64,000 nucleotides of DNA, from assembly GCA_964346145.1 (NCBI GenBank), contig CAYFTL010000005.1, positions 16,999 through 80,998 of the forward strand, given 5' to 3'. The DNA comes from CAYFTL01 sp964346145. Its GTDB lineage: Bacteria > Bacillota > Clostridia > Christensenellales > Aristaeellaceae. The notes beneath the pieces are model-generated. The model ran no database searches, was not told where the DNA came from, and worked only from the letters and a program-made list of their open reading frames with translations. Made by a program: the position numbers and the translations under genes. Shown one piece after another: positions 18,755-28,169 of this stretch. Every line of letters begins with the position of its first letter. Positions within the stretch are counted from its first letter, which is position 1.

Positions 18755-19258
18755 ATGCCCGTTCAAGAGATAAGCCAATTTATTGTAATGAACTTACCGG
18801 CGTTGTTGTTGTTGTGTATCGGATTTGTATTGGTCGTCGTCGAAATTTTCATACCAGGCTTTGGCGCTCCTGGAATCATCGGTGGAATATGCTTAATAGC
18901 AGGAGTAATCCTAAAAGCCAATAATGCGTTAGAAGCCTTGATCATGGTGGTCGTCATTATTTCGCTTCTGGCGGTAGCGCTTTCCATATCGCTACACTCG
19001 GCTGCGAAGGGAAGGATCAGCAAATCCAAACTGATCTTAAAGGATGTATCCACCACGGTAGAATCCTTGAGCAGTGAGGATCTGAATTTCTACGTAAACA
19101 AAAAAGGGATTGCCAAGACGGTGCTGCGTCCGGCTGGAATTGCAGAATTTGACGGGGTCCGGCTTAATGTAGTTAGCGACGGCGATTTTATCGCCGCTGG
19201 CAGCGAAATTCTGGTGGACCATGTTGAAGGCAACAAAATAGTAGTTAAACCACTATAG
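18755..19258 (+). CDS. NfeD-family membrane protein (short form)
   Basis: A 167-residue short NfeD: two to three membrane helices (about residues 12-85) with the conserved VEIFIPGFGAPGIIG stretch, then a soluble OB-fold domain (about 105-167) containing the typical GKTVLRPAG-like and G-xx-I-V-VxxVEGNKIVV pattern. The protease domain of long NfeD is missing, as usual for this class. NfeD partners flotillin-like proteins, and floA follows 38 bases downstream. The ATG is set by AAAGGAGG ten bases upstream; a longer in-frame start would leave that site inside the gene. Confidence 0.92.
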   Translation: MPVQEISQFIVMNLPALLLLCIGFVLVVVEIFIPGFGAPGIIGGICLIAGVILKANNALEALIMVVVIISLLAVALSISLHSAAKGRISKSKLILKDVSTTVESLSSEDLNFYVNKKGIAKTVLRPAGIAEFDGVRLNVVSDGDFIAAGSEILVDHVEGNKIVVKPL

Positions 19259-19296
19259 GTGCAAAATGATATAAAAAATATGGAGGGATATTGATT

Positions 19297-20307
19297 ATGG
19301 AAGGTAGTATTATCCTTGCGGTGGTCGCAATCATCGCCGTTGTGATCGTTTTGATTATGTTTGTCAACTTTTTTCCGATCGGTTTGTGGATTTCCGCAAT
19401 AGCGTCGGGCGTGCGCGTAAGCATCAGCGCGCTGGTCGGTATGCGCTTTCGGCGGATTAACCCTTCGCGCATTGTGTTGCCGCTGATAAAAGCCACAAAG
19501 GCAGGACTGGATGTAGGCATCAACGAAATGGAAGCCCATCTTTTGGCGGGCGGTAACGTGGACAGGGTAATCAATGCACTGATTGCGGCTCAAGCCGCTG
19601 CAATTCCGTTGGATTTTGAGGACTGCCGCGCTATTGACCTGGCTGGCCGGGATGTGCTGGAAGCCGTCCAAATGAGCGTTAATCCCAAGGTGATCGAAAC
19701 CCCGGTGATCGCTGCCATCGCCAAAGATGGTATTGAGCTTCGGGCAAAAGCCCGGGTAACCGTGCGTGCCAACATTGCACGCTTAGTCGGCGGCGCCGGC
19801 GAAGAAACCATCATTGCCCGCGTAGGCGAAGGGATTGTTACCACGGTCGGTTCCTCCGAAACCCACAAGGAAGTGTTGGAGAATCCAGATCTGATTAGCC
19901 AAACCGTGCTCAGCAAAGGTTTGGATGCGGGCACTGCGTTTGAAATTCTGTCTATCGACATCGCCGATGTGGATGTCGGGCGCAATATCGGCGCTCAACT
20001 GCAGATGGATCAAGCGGAAGCCGACCGTCGTATTGCTCAGGCCAAGGCTGAGGAACGCCGCGCAATGGCTGTAGCACAGGAACAAGAAATGATAGCATCG
20101 GTACAGGAGATGCGCGCCAAAGTAATCGAAGCCGAAGCCGAAGTACCCAAGGCCATGGCTTCTGCACTGCGCGAAGGCAAGCTGGGCGTAATGGACTATT
20201 ACCAAATGCAGAATGTAATTTCTGACACCCAAATGCGTCAATCCATCGCTCAAGGCGAGAAAAGTGGCCCTGAAACCGAGCCTCAAAATCCCTCTAAGAA
20301 AAAATAA
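19297..20307 (+). CDS. floA: Flotillin-like protein FloA
   Basis: A 336-residue FloA: one N-terminal membrane-inserted helix, an SPFH/PHB-type domain, and a C-terminal Glu-Ala-rich coiled region (about 235-295). FloA organises ordered membrane microdomains that gather signalling and secretion proteins. The sequence tracks the bacterial FloA family closely, for example [20 protein letters not shown]. The ATG follows GGAGGG by nine bases; a TTG six bases upstream is too close to that site. nfeD precedes and a small anchored protein follows. Confidence 0.95.
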   Translation: MEGSIILAVVAIIAVVIVLIMFVNFFPIGLWISAIASGVRVSISALVGMRFRRINPSRIVLPLIKATKAGLDVGINEMEAHLLAGGNVDRVINALIAAQAAAIPLDFEDCRAIDLAGRDVLEAVQMSVNPKVIETPVIAAIAKDGIELRAKARVTVRANIARLVGGAGEETIIARVGEGIVTTVGSSETHKEVLENPDLISQTVLSKGLDAGTAFEILSIDIADVDVGRNIGAQLQMDQAEADRRIAQAKAEERRAMAVAQEQEMIASVQEMRAKVIEAEAEVPKAMASALREGKLGVMDYYQMQNVISDTQMRQSIAQGEKSGPETEPQNPSKKK

Positions 20308-20377
20308 TGGCGTTTCAATTTGAGGTGTGTGCAACCATTGTGTTGTACACACCTGTTTAAAAAAAGAAGGAGAGCAT

Positions 20378-21052
20378 ATGGAACAGCTAATAATCATTGG
20401 TGTTGTTCTGGTAATATTTTCGCTCGTAAACCAATCCAAAAAGAAAAACCCACAAAAAGGTCAAGGCGCTGCCTCACACAAAGCTTCGTCCCATAAGCCG
20501 CCTACAACAGCGTGGCCTAACTCCAAAACAAAAACCAACGCTACCGATATATTCAAGTCTTTAATGGATACCAAAAATATTGGTAGCGGTGGCCTCTGGA
20601 GCACATTGGCGGAAATCCTTGAAGACGAAGCTCGAGAATCGGAACACCATCAAACAATGTCCGAAACCGTAGAGGAAATTTCCAACACGTCTGCTGAAGG
20701 AATATCCTCCGAAGTTGTAAATGATCGATCATTTGAGGGAGAATACTATAGCGGCGAAGGCGAAAGCTTGACATACGATGGTCACGTGGGCGGCTCTTTG
20801 TCGCCCGGTTCAGACCACGGCCATTTTGAAGGGCAAACAGTGTCGGCTGTCATGCTGGCAGAGCGGGAAGCCGAGCGTCAAGCCGCTCAAAAGCAAAGCG
20901 AAGAAAACATTTTTCAATTTCCCCAAAAAACCGAATCGGTTGATCAATCATCCAGGCGTAGCGCTTTTTCTTTTACGACACACCCACTCAAAAATGCCGT
21001 GATCATGAGCGAAGTATTGGACAAACCGGTCGCACTTCGGCGGAGGAGGTAA
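20378..21052 (+). CDS. Membrane-anchored disordered protein of unknown function
   Basis: A 224-residue protein not assigned to a named family. It has one N-terminal hydrophobic helix (about 3-16), a basic stop-transfer stretch (KKK), then a long hydrophilic, low-complexity region rich in Ser, Glu, Gln and Gly that is probably disordered. It ends with a short, better-ordered motif NAVIMSEVLDKPVALRRRR. Similar endings (a helix plus a KP-x-ALR tail) are familiar from small proteins beside floA in Clostridia, so the tail is probably the functional docking part. The ATG is fixed by AAGAAGGAG. It lies between floA and a LytTR regulator and ends three bases before the latter. Confidence 0.75.
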   Translation: MEQLIIIGVVLVIFSLVNQSKKKNPQKGQGAASHKASSHKPPTTAWPNSKTKTNATDIFKSLMDTKNIGSGGLWSTLAEILEDEARESEHHQTMSETVEEISNTSAEGISSEVVNDRSFEGEYYSGEGESLTYDGHVGGSLSPGSDHGHFEGQTVSAVMLAEREAERQAAQKQSEENIFQFPQKTESVDQSSRRSAFSFTTHPLKNAVIMSEVLDKPVALRRRR

Positions 21053-21055
21053 CCT

Positions 21056-21802
21056 ATGGAACCCGTTCGCATCCTAATTGCCGATGACGATCCTGGAATG
21101 AGGTTGCTGCTTAGCAAGTTGATCGCCAAGGCCGATGGATACGATTTGGTAGGCCAGGCTCAAGATGGCCAGCAAGCCTTGGATATGGTGGATTCTTTTA
21201 ATCCGCAGGTCGTCATCCTAGATGTGGAAATGCCGGTACTCTCCGGCATCGACTGCGCCCGCTATATTCAAGATGTTAACCCCAAAACCATCATACTGTT
21301 TGCAACCGCTCACGACAAATACATGGCGGATGCCTTTTCGGTTTATGCCTTTGACTATCTGCTAAAGCCTTTTAAAGCCGATCGCTTGTTCCAAACCTTG
21401 GACATGATTCGCAAAAAATTAGGCGAGGAAAAAACCGAACTACTTCCGATTAATACCCCACCTAGGCCCACGCCTGCGCGGCTCATGCTGAAACATCGGG
21501 AAGGTACCAGCTTTTTAGATATGGATTCTATCCTGTTGGTGCAGCGCGAAGACCGCTCTACCGTGCTTTACTGCATGGATGACGTGCGCTATGTAACCAG
21601 CGAATCTCTGGGCGACTTGGAGAAACGTTTGCCCAAAGATATGTTTTTCCGCACGCACAAATCTTATGTCGTCAACATTTCCCAAGTGGATAGCATCACC
21701 CCGTATGGGCGCTGGACTCACATCATTACACTGCGAGGAACCAGCCAAGATGCTTTGATCACCCACGAGCGGTTCGATGAACTTCAGAAAATGTTTGCTT
21801 AA
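21056..21802 (+). CDS. LytTR-family response regulator
   Basis: A 248-residue regulator with a receiver domain (Asp10-12, acceptor Asp56 in VILDVEMPVLSG, KPF at the end) and a C-terminal LytTR DNA-binding domain (about 145-248) with FFRTHKSYVVN. No sensor kinase gene is adjacent. It is translationally close to the anchored protein upstream, and its transcript ends at a strong terminator, making it the last gene of the nfeD-floA unit. Target genes cannot be read from the sequence. Confidence 0.92.
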   Translation: MEPVRILIADDDPGMRLLLSKLIAKADGYDLVGQAQDGQQALDMVDSFNPQVVILDVEMPVLSGIDCARYIQDVNPKTIILFATAHDKYMADAFSVYAFDYLLKPFKADRLFQTLDMIRKKLGEEKTELLPINTPPRPTPARLMLKHREGTSFLDMDSILLVQREDRSTVLYCMDDVRYVTSESLGDLEKRLPKDMFFRTHKSYVVNISQVDSITPYGRWTHIITLRGTSQDALITHERFDELQKMFA

Positions 21803-21805
21803 AAC

Positions 21806-21843
21806 AAAAAAGACCGGGATGAAATTTCATCCCGGTCTTTTTT
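21806..21843. terminator. Bidirectional intrinsic terminator
   Basis: A perfect 38-base inverted repeat: GACCGGGATGAAA pairs with its complement, flanked by six A on one side and six T on the other. It serves both the LytTR gene from the left and the Gfo/Idh/MocA gene from the right. Confidence 0.93.
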
Positions 21844-21862
21844 ATGCCTATAGTTGGTGCAA

Positions 21863-22951
21863 TTAGTCAAAGTATACCGGTTTTCCGGTCTTGTTGGATT
21901 CGTAAATCGCTTCCAAAATTTTGGTGACCACGATAGCCTGTTCGGGTTTGGTAATTAAGGGCTTGGAATCGTCTTTTACGTGATCAATCCACATACGCGC
22001 TTCTAAATCGGCGGGTGATGCGCTCTGCCCATCAAAGAAGGCTACGCCACCTGCGCCCAAATCGGGAACGGTTACATAGGTTTTGGAGAAGCGCTCACCA
22101 TTGATGCGCAGCGCACCGTTTTCGCCCAACATATCTGCGCCGGCCTTGTCGCCACACAGAATGGTTTTGGCCTCATCTACCAACAAGGTGTTCAAAGCCC
22201 AAGAAGACTCCAGGAAAATGGTTGCTCCGTTTTTCATGCGGATAAAGCCAAAAGCGGAATCCTCAACGGTGAACTTCTCCGGATCCCAAGGACCGAAGGC
22301 GTTGGCTGCGTTTTTGGTGTCGGCCAGCTTTCGGTAAGCGGTTCCCACAACCATTTCGGGCTCGTAGTTGTCCATTTGCCACAGCGTTAGGTCCAACGCA
22401 TGGGTTCCAATGTCAATCAGCGGACCGCCGCCCTGGTTTTCTTCATCCAAGAAAACGCCCCAGGTGGGCACCGCACGACGGCGAACAGCCTGGCCGCGAG
22501 CATAATAAATTTCGCCCAAATCGCCGGCTTCGCACATTTGTTTGAGGTACAAGCATTCCGGGCGGAAACGGTTTTGATAACCGATGGTCAGCTTTCTGCC
22601 GGTGCGCTTGGCCGCATCCAACATTTTTTGCGCCTCTTCGGTGTTGATGGCCATGGGCTTTTCACACATAACGTGTTTACCGGATTCCAGCGCATCCACC
22701 GTGATAAAGGAGTGCTGTTTGTTGGGGGTCAACACGTGCACGACGTCCAAGTCTAGCTTCAAAAGATCTTTGTAATCCTCAAAAACCTGGGCATCCTTGC
22801 TTCCGTATTCTTTTGCAGCCTTTTCGGCGCGCTCGACGATGATGTCACAAAAAGCCACCATCTCAACATCCTTCAGCTTGGCGAGGGAAGGCATGTGTTT
22901 ACCGTTTGCGATGCCGCCGCAACCAATAATACCGATTTTAACCTTGTCCAT
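21863..22951 (-). CDS. Gfo/Idh/MocA-family oxidoreductase
   Basis: A 362-residue NAD(P)-dependent oxidoreductase with an N-terminal Rossmann fold (GIIGCGGIANGKHMPSL, residues 6-22), the family's CEKPMA motif near residue 96 containing the catalytic-type Lys, and a C-terminal alpha/beta domain. Members act on sugars, inositols or sugar acids; the substrate is not evident. The ATG is spaced ten bases after GGAGG; an upstream TTG is only four bases from it. It is divergent from the diol dehydratase operon and stands alone. Confidence 0.92.
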   Translation of the reverse strand: MDKVKIGIIGCGGIANGKHMPSLAKLKDVEMVAFCDIIVERAEKAAKEYGSKDAQVFEDYKDLLKLDLDVVHVLTPNKQHSFITVDALESGKHVMCEKPMAINTEEAQKMLDAAKRTGRKLTIGYQNRFRPECLYLKQMCEAGDLGEIYYARGQAVRRRAVPTWGVFLDEENQGGGPLIDIGTHALDLTLWQMDNYEPEMVVGTAYRKLADTKNAANAFGPWDPEKFTVEDSAFGFIRMKNGATIFLESSWALNTLLVDEAKTILCGDKAGADMLGENGALRINGERFSKTYVTVPDLGAGGVAFFDGQSASPADLEARMWIDHVKDDSKPLITKPEQAIVVTKILEAIYESNKTGKPVYFD

Positions 22952-23253
22952 TGTCAATTGACCTCCTTAAAATATACCAATTTCTATATGGGTATTTTAC
23001 AATAAATATTCGCAATATTCAATCATTCTGTATATTTCTGTTAAAATAACTTTTGACACGCCTTTTCACCATAATTGAAAAATCTATTCTTTTCAAAAGA
23101 CCGCCAAATAAAATGTTGTATTGTGATGAAAAATGTTGGTTTGTATTTGTTTATGGCAAAATAGGGTTGTTTTGTTTTGTGTTTTGGTGTAATATAAGGA
23201 TATCAAAGTTTCCTCAATATTCCTATAGATATATAGCAATGGAGAATTTTACC
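22952..23253. other. Divergent intergenic region between oxidoreductase and diol dehydratase operon
   Basis: An AT-rich gap of about 300 bases. No cobalamin riboswitch elements were recognised. A weak promoter candidate for the dehydratase operon is TTGTTT (23167-23172), 17 bases, TAATAT (23190-23195). A reading frame in phase with the dehydratase gene extends upstream, but it has no ribosome site and encodes nothing like the family, so it is treated as non-coding. Confidence 0.5.
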
Positions 23254-24918
23254 ATGAAACGATCAAAACGCATACAAAAGCTGGATGCACGCCCGGTCAA
23301 TCAGGATGGCTTTATCAGCGAATGGCCTGAGATGGGCTTTGTCGCCATGCACAGCCCTTACGACCCCAAGGGCTCGATCCGGGTTGAAGGCGGAATCATT
23401 ACCGAGCTGGACGGCAAAACCCGTCGAGAGTTTGATTTTATAGACCAATTCGTGGCCGACCACGCTATAAATGTTGAACGCGCCGAGGAATCCATGAGCA
23501 TTGCTGCCGTGGATATTGCGCGCATGATCGTAGACATCAACGTGCCCAGGAAACAGGTTCTGGAAATCGTTTCCGGGATTACTCCGGCGCGGATGGCCGA
23601 GGTCATCAACCATCTAAACGTGGTCGAAATGATGATGGGTATGCAAAAAATGCGGGCGCGCAAGCTGCCGGCCAACCAAGCCCACATTACCAACCTGAAG
23701 GACGATCCGGTTCAAATCGCAGCCGATGCCGCTGAAGGCGCTCTTCGCGGATTTGCCGAAGAGGAAACCACCATGGGCGTAGCTCGCTACGCACCGCTGA
23801 GCGCCATCGCGCTATTAATCGGCGCCCAGGCTGGACGACCGGGCGTACTCACCCAATGCTCGGCAGAAGAGGCTACCGAGCTCGAGCTGGGCATCCGCGG
23901 GCTAACCACTTACGCCGAAACCTTGTCGGTATACGGTACCGAAAAGGTGTTTATCGATGGCGACGACACGCCCTATTCCAAAGCATTTTTAAATGCGGCG
24001 TACGCTTCTCGTGGCCTGAAGGTGCGTTTTACTTCGGGCGCCGGCTCGGAAGTTTTGATGGGCAGCAGCGAGAAAAAATCCATGTTGTACCTGGAATGCC
24101 GGTGCCTGTATGTAACTAAGGGCGCCGGTGCTCAGGGCGTTCAAAATGGTTCGGTCAGCTGCATTGCCGTTCCGGCTTCGGTTCCCGCCGGTATTCGCGC
24201 AGTCATGGGGGAGAACCTGGCGGCGTCCCTGCTTGGATTGGAGTGCGCATCGTCCAACGATCAAAGCTTCAGTCATTCGGATATGCGGCGCACGGCGCGC
24301 ACCATGCTACAATTCTTGCCCGGCACTGACTTTATATTCTCAGGCTATGCCGGCGAACCCAACTACGACAACATGTTTGCAGGCTCCAATTTCGATGCCG
24401 AAGACTTGGATGACTACAACGTGCTTCAGCGCGACATGCAAGTGGACGGCGGATTGCATCCGGTAACCGAAGAAGAAGTTATCGCTGTCAGGCGCAAAGT
24501 CGGAAAGGCAGTACAAGCGGTGTTTCGTTATCTGGACCTGGCCGAGATTACCGATGAACAGGTGGAAGCTGTGGTTTACGCCCACGGCAGCAAAGACACC
24601 TTATCCCGGGATGTGGCAGCCGATTTAATCGCCGCGGAGGATGTATTAAAGCGTGGCATAACCGGGCTTGACGTGGTCAACGCACTGGCTCAAACTGGGT
24701 TTGAGGATTTGGCTGAGCGGGTGCTGGCCATGCTGAAACAGCGGGTCATCGGCGACTATATGCATACCTCGGCTATTTTGGATGAAAACTTCAATGTGCT
24801 TTCGGGCGTAAATTTGCCCAACGACTATATGGGGCCGGGGACCGGATACCGCGTCGACGGCGACCGCTGGCAGGAAATCAAAAATATTCCGCATCTTATC
24901 AATCCTGAGGAGATGTAA
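23254..24918 (+). CDS. pduC: Propanediol/glycerol dehydratase large subunit
   Basis: A 554-residue large (alpha) subunit of coenzyme-B12-dependent diol or glycerol dehydratase, which turns 1,2-propanediol into propanal or glycerol into 3-hydroxypropanal. The N-terminus (KRIQKLDARPVNQDGFISEWP) and GYAGEPNYDNMF are typical, and the length equals that of known PduC proteins. The chosen ATG follows GGAG by nine bases. The next genes encode the medium and small subunits, both reactivase subunits and an adenosyltransferase. Sequence alone does not decide between diol and glycerol as the natural substrate. Confidence 0.95.
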   Translation: MKRSKRIQKLDARPVNQDGFISEWPEMGFVAMHSPYDPKGSIRVEGGIITELDGKTRREFDFIDQFVADHAINVERAEESMSIAAVDIARMIVDINVPRKQVLEIVSGITPARMAEVINHLNVVEMMMGMQKMRARKLPANQAHITNLKDDPVQIAADAAEGALRGFAEEETTMGVARYAPLSAIALLIGAQAGRPGVLTQCSAEEATELELGIRGLTTYAETLSVYGTEKVFIDGDDTPYSKAFLNAAYASRGLKVRFTSGAGSEVLMGSSEKKSMLYLECRCLYVTKGAGAQGVQNGSVSCIAVPASVPAGIRAVMGENLAASLLGLECASSNDQSFSHSDMRRTARTMLQFLPGTDFIFSGYAGEPNYDNMFAGSNFDAEDLDDYNVLQRDMQVDGGLHPVTEEEVIAVRRKVGKAVQAVFRYLDLAEITDEQVEAVVYAHGSKDTLSRDVAADLIAAEDVLKRGITGLDVVNALAQTGFEDLAERVLAMLKQRVIGDYMHTSAILDENFNVLSGVNLPNDYMGPGTGYRVDGDRWQEIKNIPHLINPEEM

Positions 24919-24939
24919 ACCAAATCGGAGGCAATTGCA

Positions 24940-25614
24940 ATGGACGTGAATGAACAACTCATAAAACAAATTGTCACCTCTGTTATGGCGCAAATGAAAG
25001 CCCAAACAAACGAGAGTGCCGCCTTGGCAAACTCTAGCGCCAGCATGGCCGGCCGCGAACGCATCAACGCTGAGCGCAGCTCTTATGTGAATTATCCTCG
25101 GGCAAAACAGGGAACCGATCCCAAGGAAGTGGTGATCGGTGTGGGTGCAGCTTTTCAACGCGAAATAAAAAAAACCATCAACGGACTCGAGCTGGCCCTC
25201 GTTCTGGAAAACCTTAAGGCCGGTATTGAGGAGGAGGGGATGATGCCCCGTGTCATCAAAATCCTGGACACTTCGGACGTGTGTTTCATGGCTCTTGAAG
25301 CCGCAAAGCTGAGCGGCTCAGGCATCGGAATCGGGATTCAGTCGAAAGGAACCACGGTCATTCATCAAAAAGATTTATACCCGCTGTCAAACCTTGAATT
25401 GTTTCCCCAAGCGCCTCTGATGACGCTGGACACCTACCGCAAAATAGGGCACAACGCCGCAAAGTATGTAAAGGGCGAGCAAGTAGCCCCTGTTCCGAGC
25501 GAAAACGACCCCATGACCCGCCCGAAATATCAGGTCAAAGCAGCGCTTATGCATATTGCGGAAACCGAACAGCTGGATCCTCAGCTGGGCAGTGTGGAAT
25601 GGGAGGGGCAATAA
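24940..25614 (+). CDS. pduD: Propanediol/glycerol dehydratase medium subunit
   Basis: A 224-residue medium (beta) subunit. It begins with a short amphipathic helix ([16 protein letters not shown]) and a variable linker. The conserved core then runs from about residue 60 ([10 protein letters not shown]) to the C-terminus and includes [19 protein letters not shown]. In Pdu systems an N-terminal extension of this subunit targets the enzyme into a microcompartment. The helix here is similar in kind, but no shell genes are nearby. It follows the large subunit by 21 bases and abuts the small subunit gene. Confidence 0.93.
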   Translation: MDVNEQLIKQIVTSVMAQMKAQTNESAALANSSASMAGRERINAERSSYVNYPRAKQGTDPKEVVIGVGAAFQREIKKTINGLELALVLENLKAGIEEEGMMPRVIKILDTSDVCFMALEAAKLSGSGIGIGIQSKGTTVIHQKDLYPLSNLELFPQAPLMTLDTYRKIGHNAAKYVKGEQVAPVPSENDPMTRPKYQVKAALMHIAETEQLDPQLGSVEWEGQ

Positions 25615-26007
25615 ATGCGTTATCCATTGGGTGAATTCGAAAAAGATACCATCATATCCCGCACCGGAAAAAAACTATCCGAAATTACGCTGGATGAGGT
25701 TAAAAAAGGCAATATTAGCGCCGAAGACATTAAAATATCCAAAGAAACTTTGTTGGCTCAGGCCCAGGTTGCCCGTCAAAACGGCAACGAATCCATGGCG
25801 CAAAACTTTGAGCGCGCCGCCGAACTGGTGGACGTGCCCGATGACGTCATCTTGACCATGTACGATAAGCTCAGGCCCAACCGCTCTACCAAGTTGGAGT
25901 TGGTTTTAATGGCCGAAGAGCTTTTGAGCAAATATGACGCCAAAAATGCCGCGCGACTAGTGATGGAAGCGGCCGAGACTTATGAAAAAAGGGGCGTTTT
26001 GCGTTGA
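25615..26007 (+). CDS. pduE: Propanediol/glycerol dehydratase small subunit
   Basis: A 130-residue small (gamma) subunit. YPLGE, GKKLSEITLDEV and the C-terminal NAARLVMEAAETYEKRG are recognisable. At 130 residues it is much shorter than enteric PduE (about 173) and nearer to glycerol dehydratase small subunits (about 141), because it lacks the N-terminal extension. That extension has been linked to solubility and compartment association in the diol enzyme. Its stop overlaps the reactivase start by four bases. Confidence 0.92.
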   Translation: MRYPLGEFEKDTIISRTGKKLSEITLDEVKKGNISAEDIKISKETLLAQAQVARQNGNESMAQNFERAAELVDVPDDVILTMYDKLRPNRSTKLELVLMAEELLSKYDAKNAARLVMEAAETYEKRGVLR

Positions 26008-27824
26008 AAATCATCGCCGGAGTGGACATTGGAAACTCCACAACCGAAGTATGCATAGGGGCTTTTGCCGCCGATGGACAGCTTCGGTTTTTGTCGAGCG
26101 CATCTTGCCCGACCACTGGCATGAAGGGAACGCTGGACAATGTCCGCGGCATTCAAAAAGCGTTAGCACTTGCAGCGCAAAAGGCAGGAAAAACCATATC
26201 GGATATACAACTCATCCGGATCAATGAGGCGGCTCCAGTCATTGGGGATACCGCCATGGAAACCCTGACTGAAACCATCATCGCCGATTCCAGCATGATC
26301 GGGCACAACCCTTCTACCCCCGCAGGCATGGGGTGTGCCGTCGGGCATATTTTGCATCTAAACAACCTGACATCCGCCAACCCGGCTACTGATTATATAT
26401 TGGTTGCCGACAACCGGTTCGACTTTGAAACGATCGCAAACAGAATCAACCAATATGCAAAAAAACTGTTTATCGTTGGTTTAATTTTGCAGGCTGACGA
26501 GGCGGTATTGGTTGAAAATAGGCTAGAACACAAAATCCCCATCGTCGATGAAGTTAGGCGCATCGAATTAATCCCGGAAGGGCAAGCGGCCGCTATAGAA
26601 GTGGCCATGCCCGGCCAGTCGGTTCGCACTTTGTCCAACCCGTACGGAATCGCAAGCCTGCTGAGCTTAACTCCGGAAGAAACCGAACGGGCGGTGCCCA
26701 TCGCCAAAAGCTTAATCGGTTTGCGCAGTGCGGTGGTCGTTAAAACCCCCGAAGGAAACGTGCGGGAGCGCGTGTTGCCCGCAGGTGACATTTATATTGA
26801 AGGCACAGAAAACGATAAAATAGTGGCCTTGGATGATGGCGCCCAGCGCATCATGGAGGCGCTGAATTCTGTGGCCAACATTCAAGACATTCGCGGTAAA
26901 CAAAACACCAATGTGGGGGAAATGCTCAACAGGGTGCGCCAAAACATGGCCGATTTGAGCGATATTTCGCCCCAACAAGTAAAAATAACCGATATCCTGG
27001 CTGTAGACACGATGGCGCCGGTGTTGATTTCCGGCGCGCTGGCCGGCGAAAGCTGTATGGAAAAAGCCGTAGCCGTGGCCGCCATGGTCAAAACCCAAAA
27101 GCTACCCATGCAAGAAATTGCCCGGCAGCTCCGCAAAGAGCTCGGCATTCCCACCGAGGTTGCCGGCGTGGAAGCAGTCATGGCCAGCTTGGGCGCACTC
27201 ACCACACCGGGCACTCAATTGCCGCTGGCCATATTGGATTTGGGCGGAGGCTCCACCGATGCCGCCGTTTTGCACAACGACGGCCGCGTGTCTCTTACCC
27301 ATCAGGCTGGGGCAGGCGAATTAGTTTCGATGTTGATTCAAACCGAGTTAGGGTTGAGCGATCGGGCCACCGCCGAAATGATTAAGCGCTATCCGCTGGC
27401 CAAAGTGGAAAGCTTGTTCCATTTAAAACTGGAAGACGGCCAAGTGTTGTTTTCCCAGCAGGCCTACGAACCCCGATTGTTTGGGCGCGTCGTCATGTTG
27501 GCGCAAGGGGACATGATCCGTTTGGAAAAGGATATCCCGATGGAACGCATCGTTCAGGTGCGCCGAGAAGCCAAGAAGAAGGTCTTTTTAGCCAACGCAT
27601 TGCGGGCGCTTCAGGCCGTCGTGCCTGACCACAGTCTCAAAAACATCGGAAACGTCGTGTTGGTTGGAGGCTCGGCAGAAGACTTCGAAATCCCGGAAAT
27701 GTTGACGCAATATCTTTCTCAGTATAAAATTGTCTGTGGGCGCGGCAATATACGCAACAAAGAAGGGGCCAGAAACGCAGTTGCCACTGGCCTCGTCCTT
27801 TCTTACACGGAGAAAATACGATGA
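26004..27824 (+). CDS. pduG: Diol/glycerol dehydratase reactivase large subunit
   Basis: A 606-residue Hsp70-like ATPase that swaps damaged cobalamin out of inactivated dehydratase. It starts with the actin-fold phosphate loop AGVDIGNSTTEV and has a second one, LDLGGGSTDAAV, near residue 412. MGCAVGHI and similar stretches are family-specific. Length matches DdrA/PduG. The start is TTG, overlapping the small-subunit stop, with AAAGGGG upstream. The partner small subunit overlaps its stop by four bases. Confidence 0.95.
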   Translation: MKIIAGVDIGNSTTEVCIGAFAADGQLRFLSSASCPTTGMKGTLDNVRGIQKALALAAQKAGKTISDIQLIRINEAAPVIGDTAMETLTETIIADSSMIGHNPSTPAGMGCAVGHILHLNNLTSANPATDYILVADNRFDFETIANRINQYAKKLFIVGLILQADEAVLVENRLEHKIPIVDEVRRIELIPEGQAAAIEVAMPGQSVRTLSNPYGIASLLSLTPEETERAVPIAKSLIGLRSAVVVKTPEGNVRERVLPAGDIYIEGTENDKIVALDDGAQRIMEALNSVANIQDIRGKQNTNVGEMLNRVRQNMADLSDISPQQVKITDILAVDTMAPVLISGALAGESCMEKAVAVAAMVKTQKLPMQEIARQLRKELGIPTEVAGVEAVMASLGALTTPGTQLPLAILDLGGGSTDAAVLHNDGRVSLTHQAGAGELVSMLIQTELGLSDRATAEMIKRYPLAKVESLFHLKLEDGQVLFSQQAYEPRLFGRVVMLAQGDMIRLEKDIPMERIVQVRREAKKKVFLANALRALQAVVPDHSLKNIGNVVLVGGSAEDFEIPEMLTQYLSQYKIVCGRGNIRNKEGARNAVATGLVLSYTEKIR

Positions 27825-28165
27825 ACAACGTAAAACCTGCGGTGCGCATCCTGGCCTTTCTTGCCGATGCCTTTGCACTCAAACAAATATGTGCCGGCTT
27901 GGAAGAAGAACAGGTGCTTTTTGAAATAGCCACGTCGAAATCGTCCGCCCCTTTGGACGAGCTCGCCTTTCGCGCTGCCCAAACCTCCAGCGTGGATGTG
28001 GGGATCGGCATACGGGAAAAACAAGCCGCCCTCCAAATGCGCGGCCTTGAATGTGGACAAAATCTTTTTTCTGTCACCAATGAAAGCGGGGTAGAGTACC
28101 GAATTTTAGGCATTAATGCGGCGCGGGCAGTCAAACGAAAGTTTTTTTACGAAATTGAGGGCTAA
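27821..28165 (+). CDS. pduH: Diol/glycerol dehydratase reactivase small subunit
   Basis: A 114-residue DdrB/PduH-type protein. Its fold resembles the dehydratase medium subunit, which lets it displace that subunit during reactivation. VGIGIREKQAALQMRGL and the C-terminal LGINAARAVKRKFF fit the family. The ATG overlaps the large-subunit stop (ATGA), so the two are probably made in equal amounts. Confidence 0.9.
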   Translation: MNNVKPAVRILAFLADAFALKQICAGLEEEQVLFEIATSKSSAPLDELAFRAAQTSSVDVGIGIREKQAALQMRGLECGQNLFSVTNESGVEYRILGINAARAVKRKFFYEIEG

Positions 28166-28169
28166 TATT

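Noticed and set aside
19783..20439. A 218-codon minus-strand frame opposite floA
   Set aside because: Antisense to a clear floA gene; His/Phe/Leu-rich shadow sequence without family features.
23053..23253. N-terminal extension of the diol dehydratase large subunit
   Set aside because: The extra 67 codons are hydrophobic and Cys-rich, unlike any PduC, and lack a ribosome site; the ATG at 23254 gives the family's usual length.
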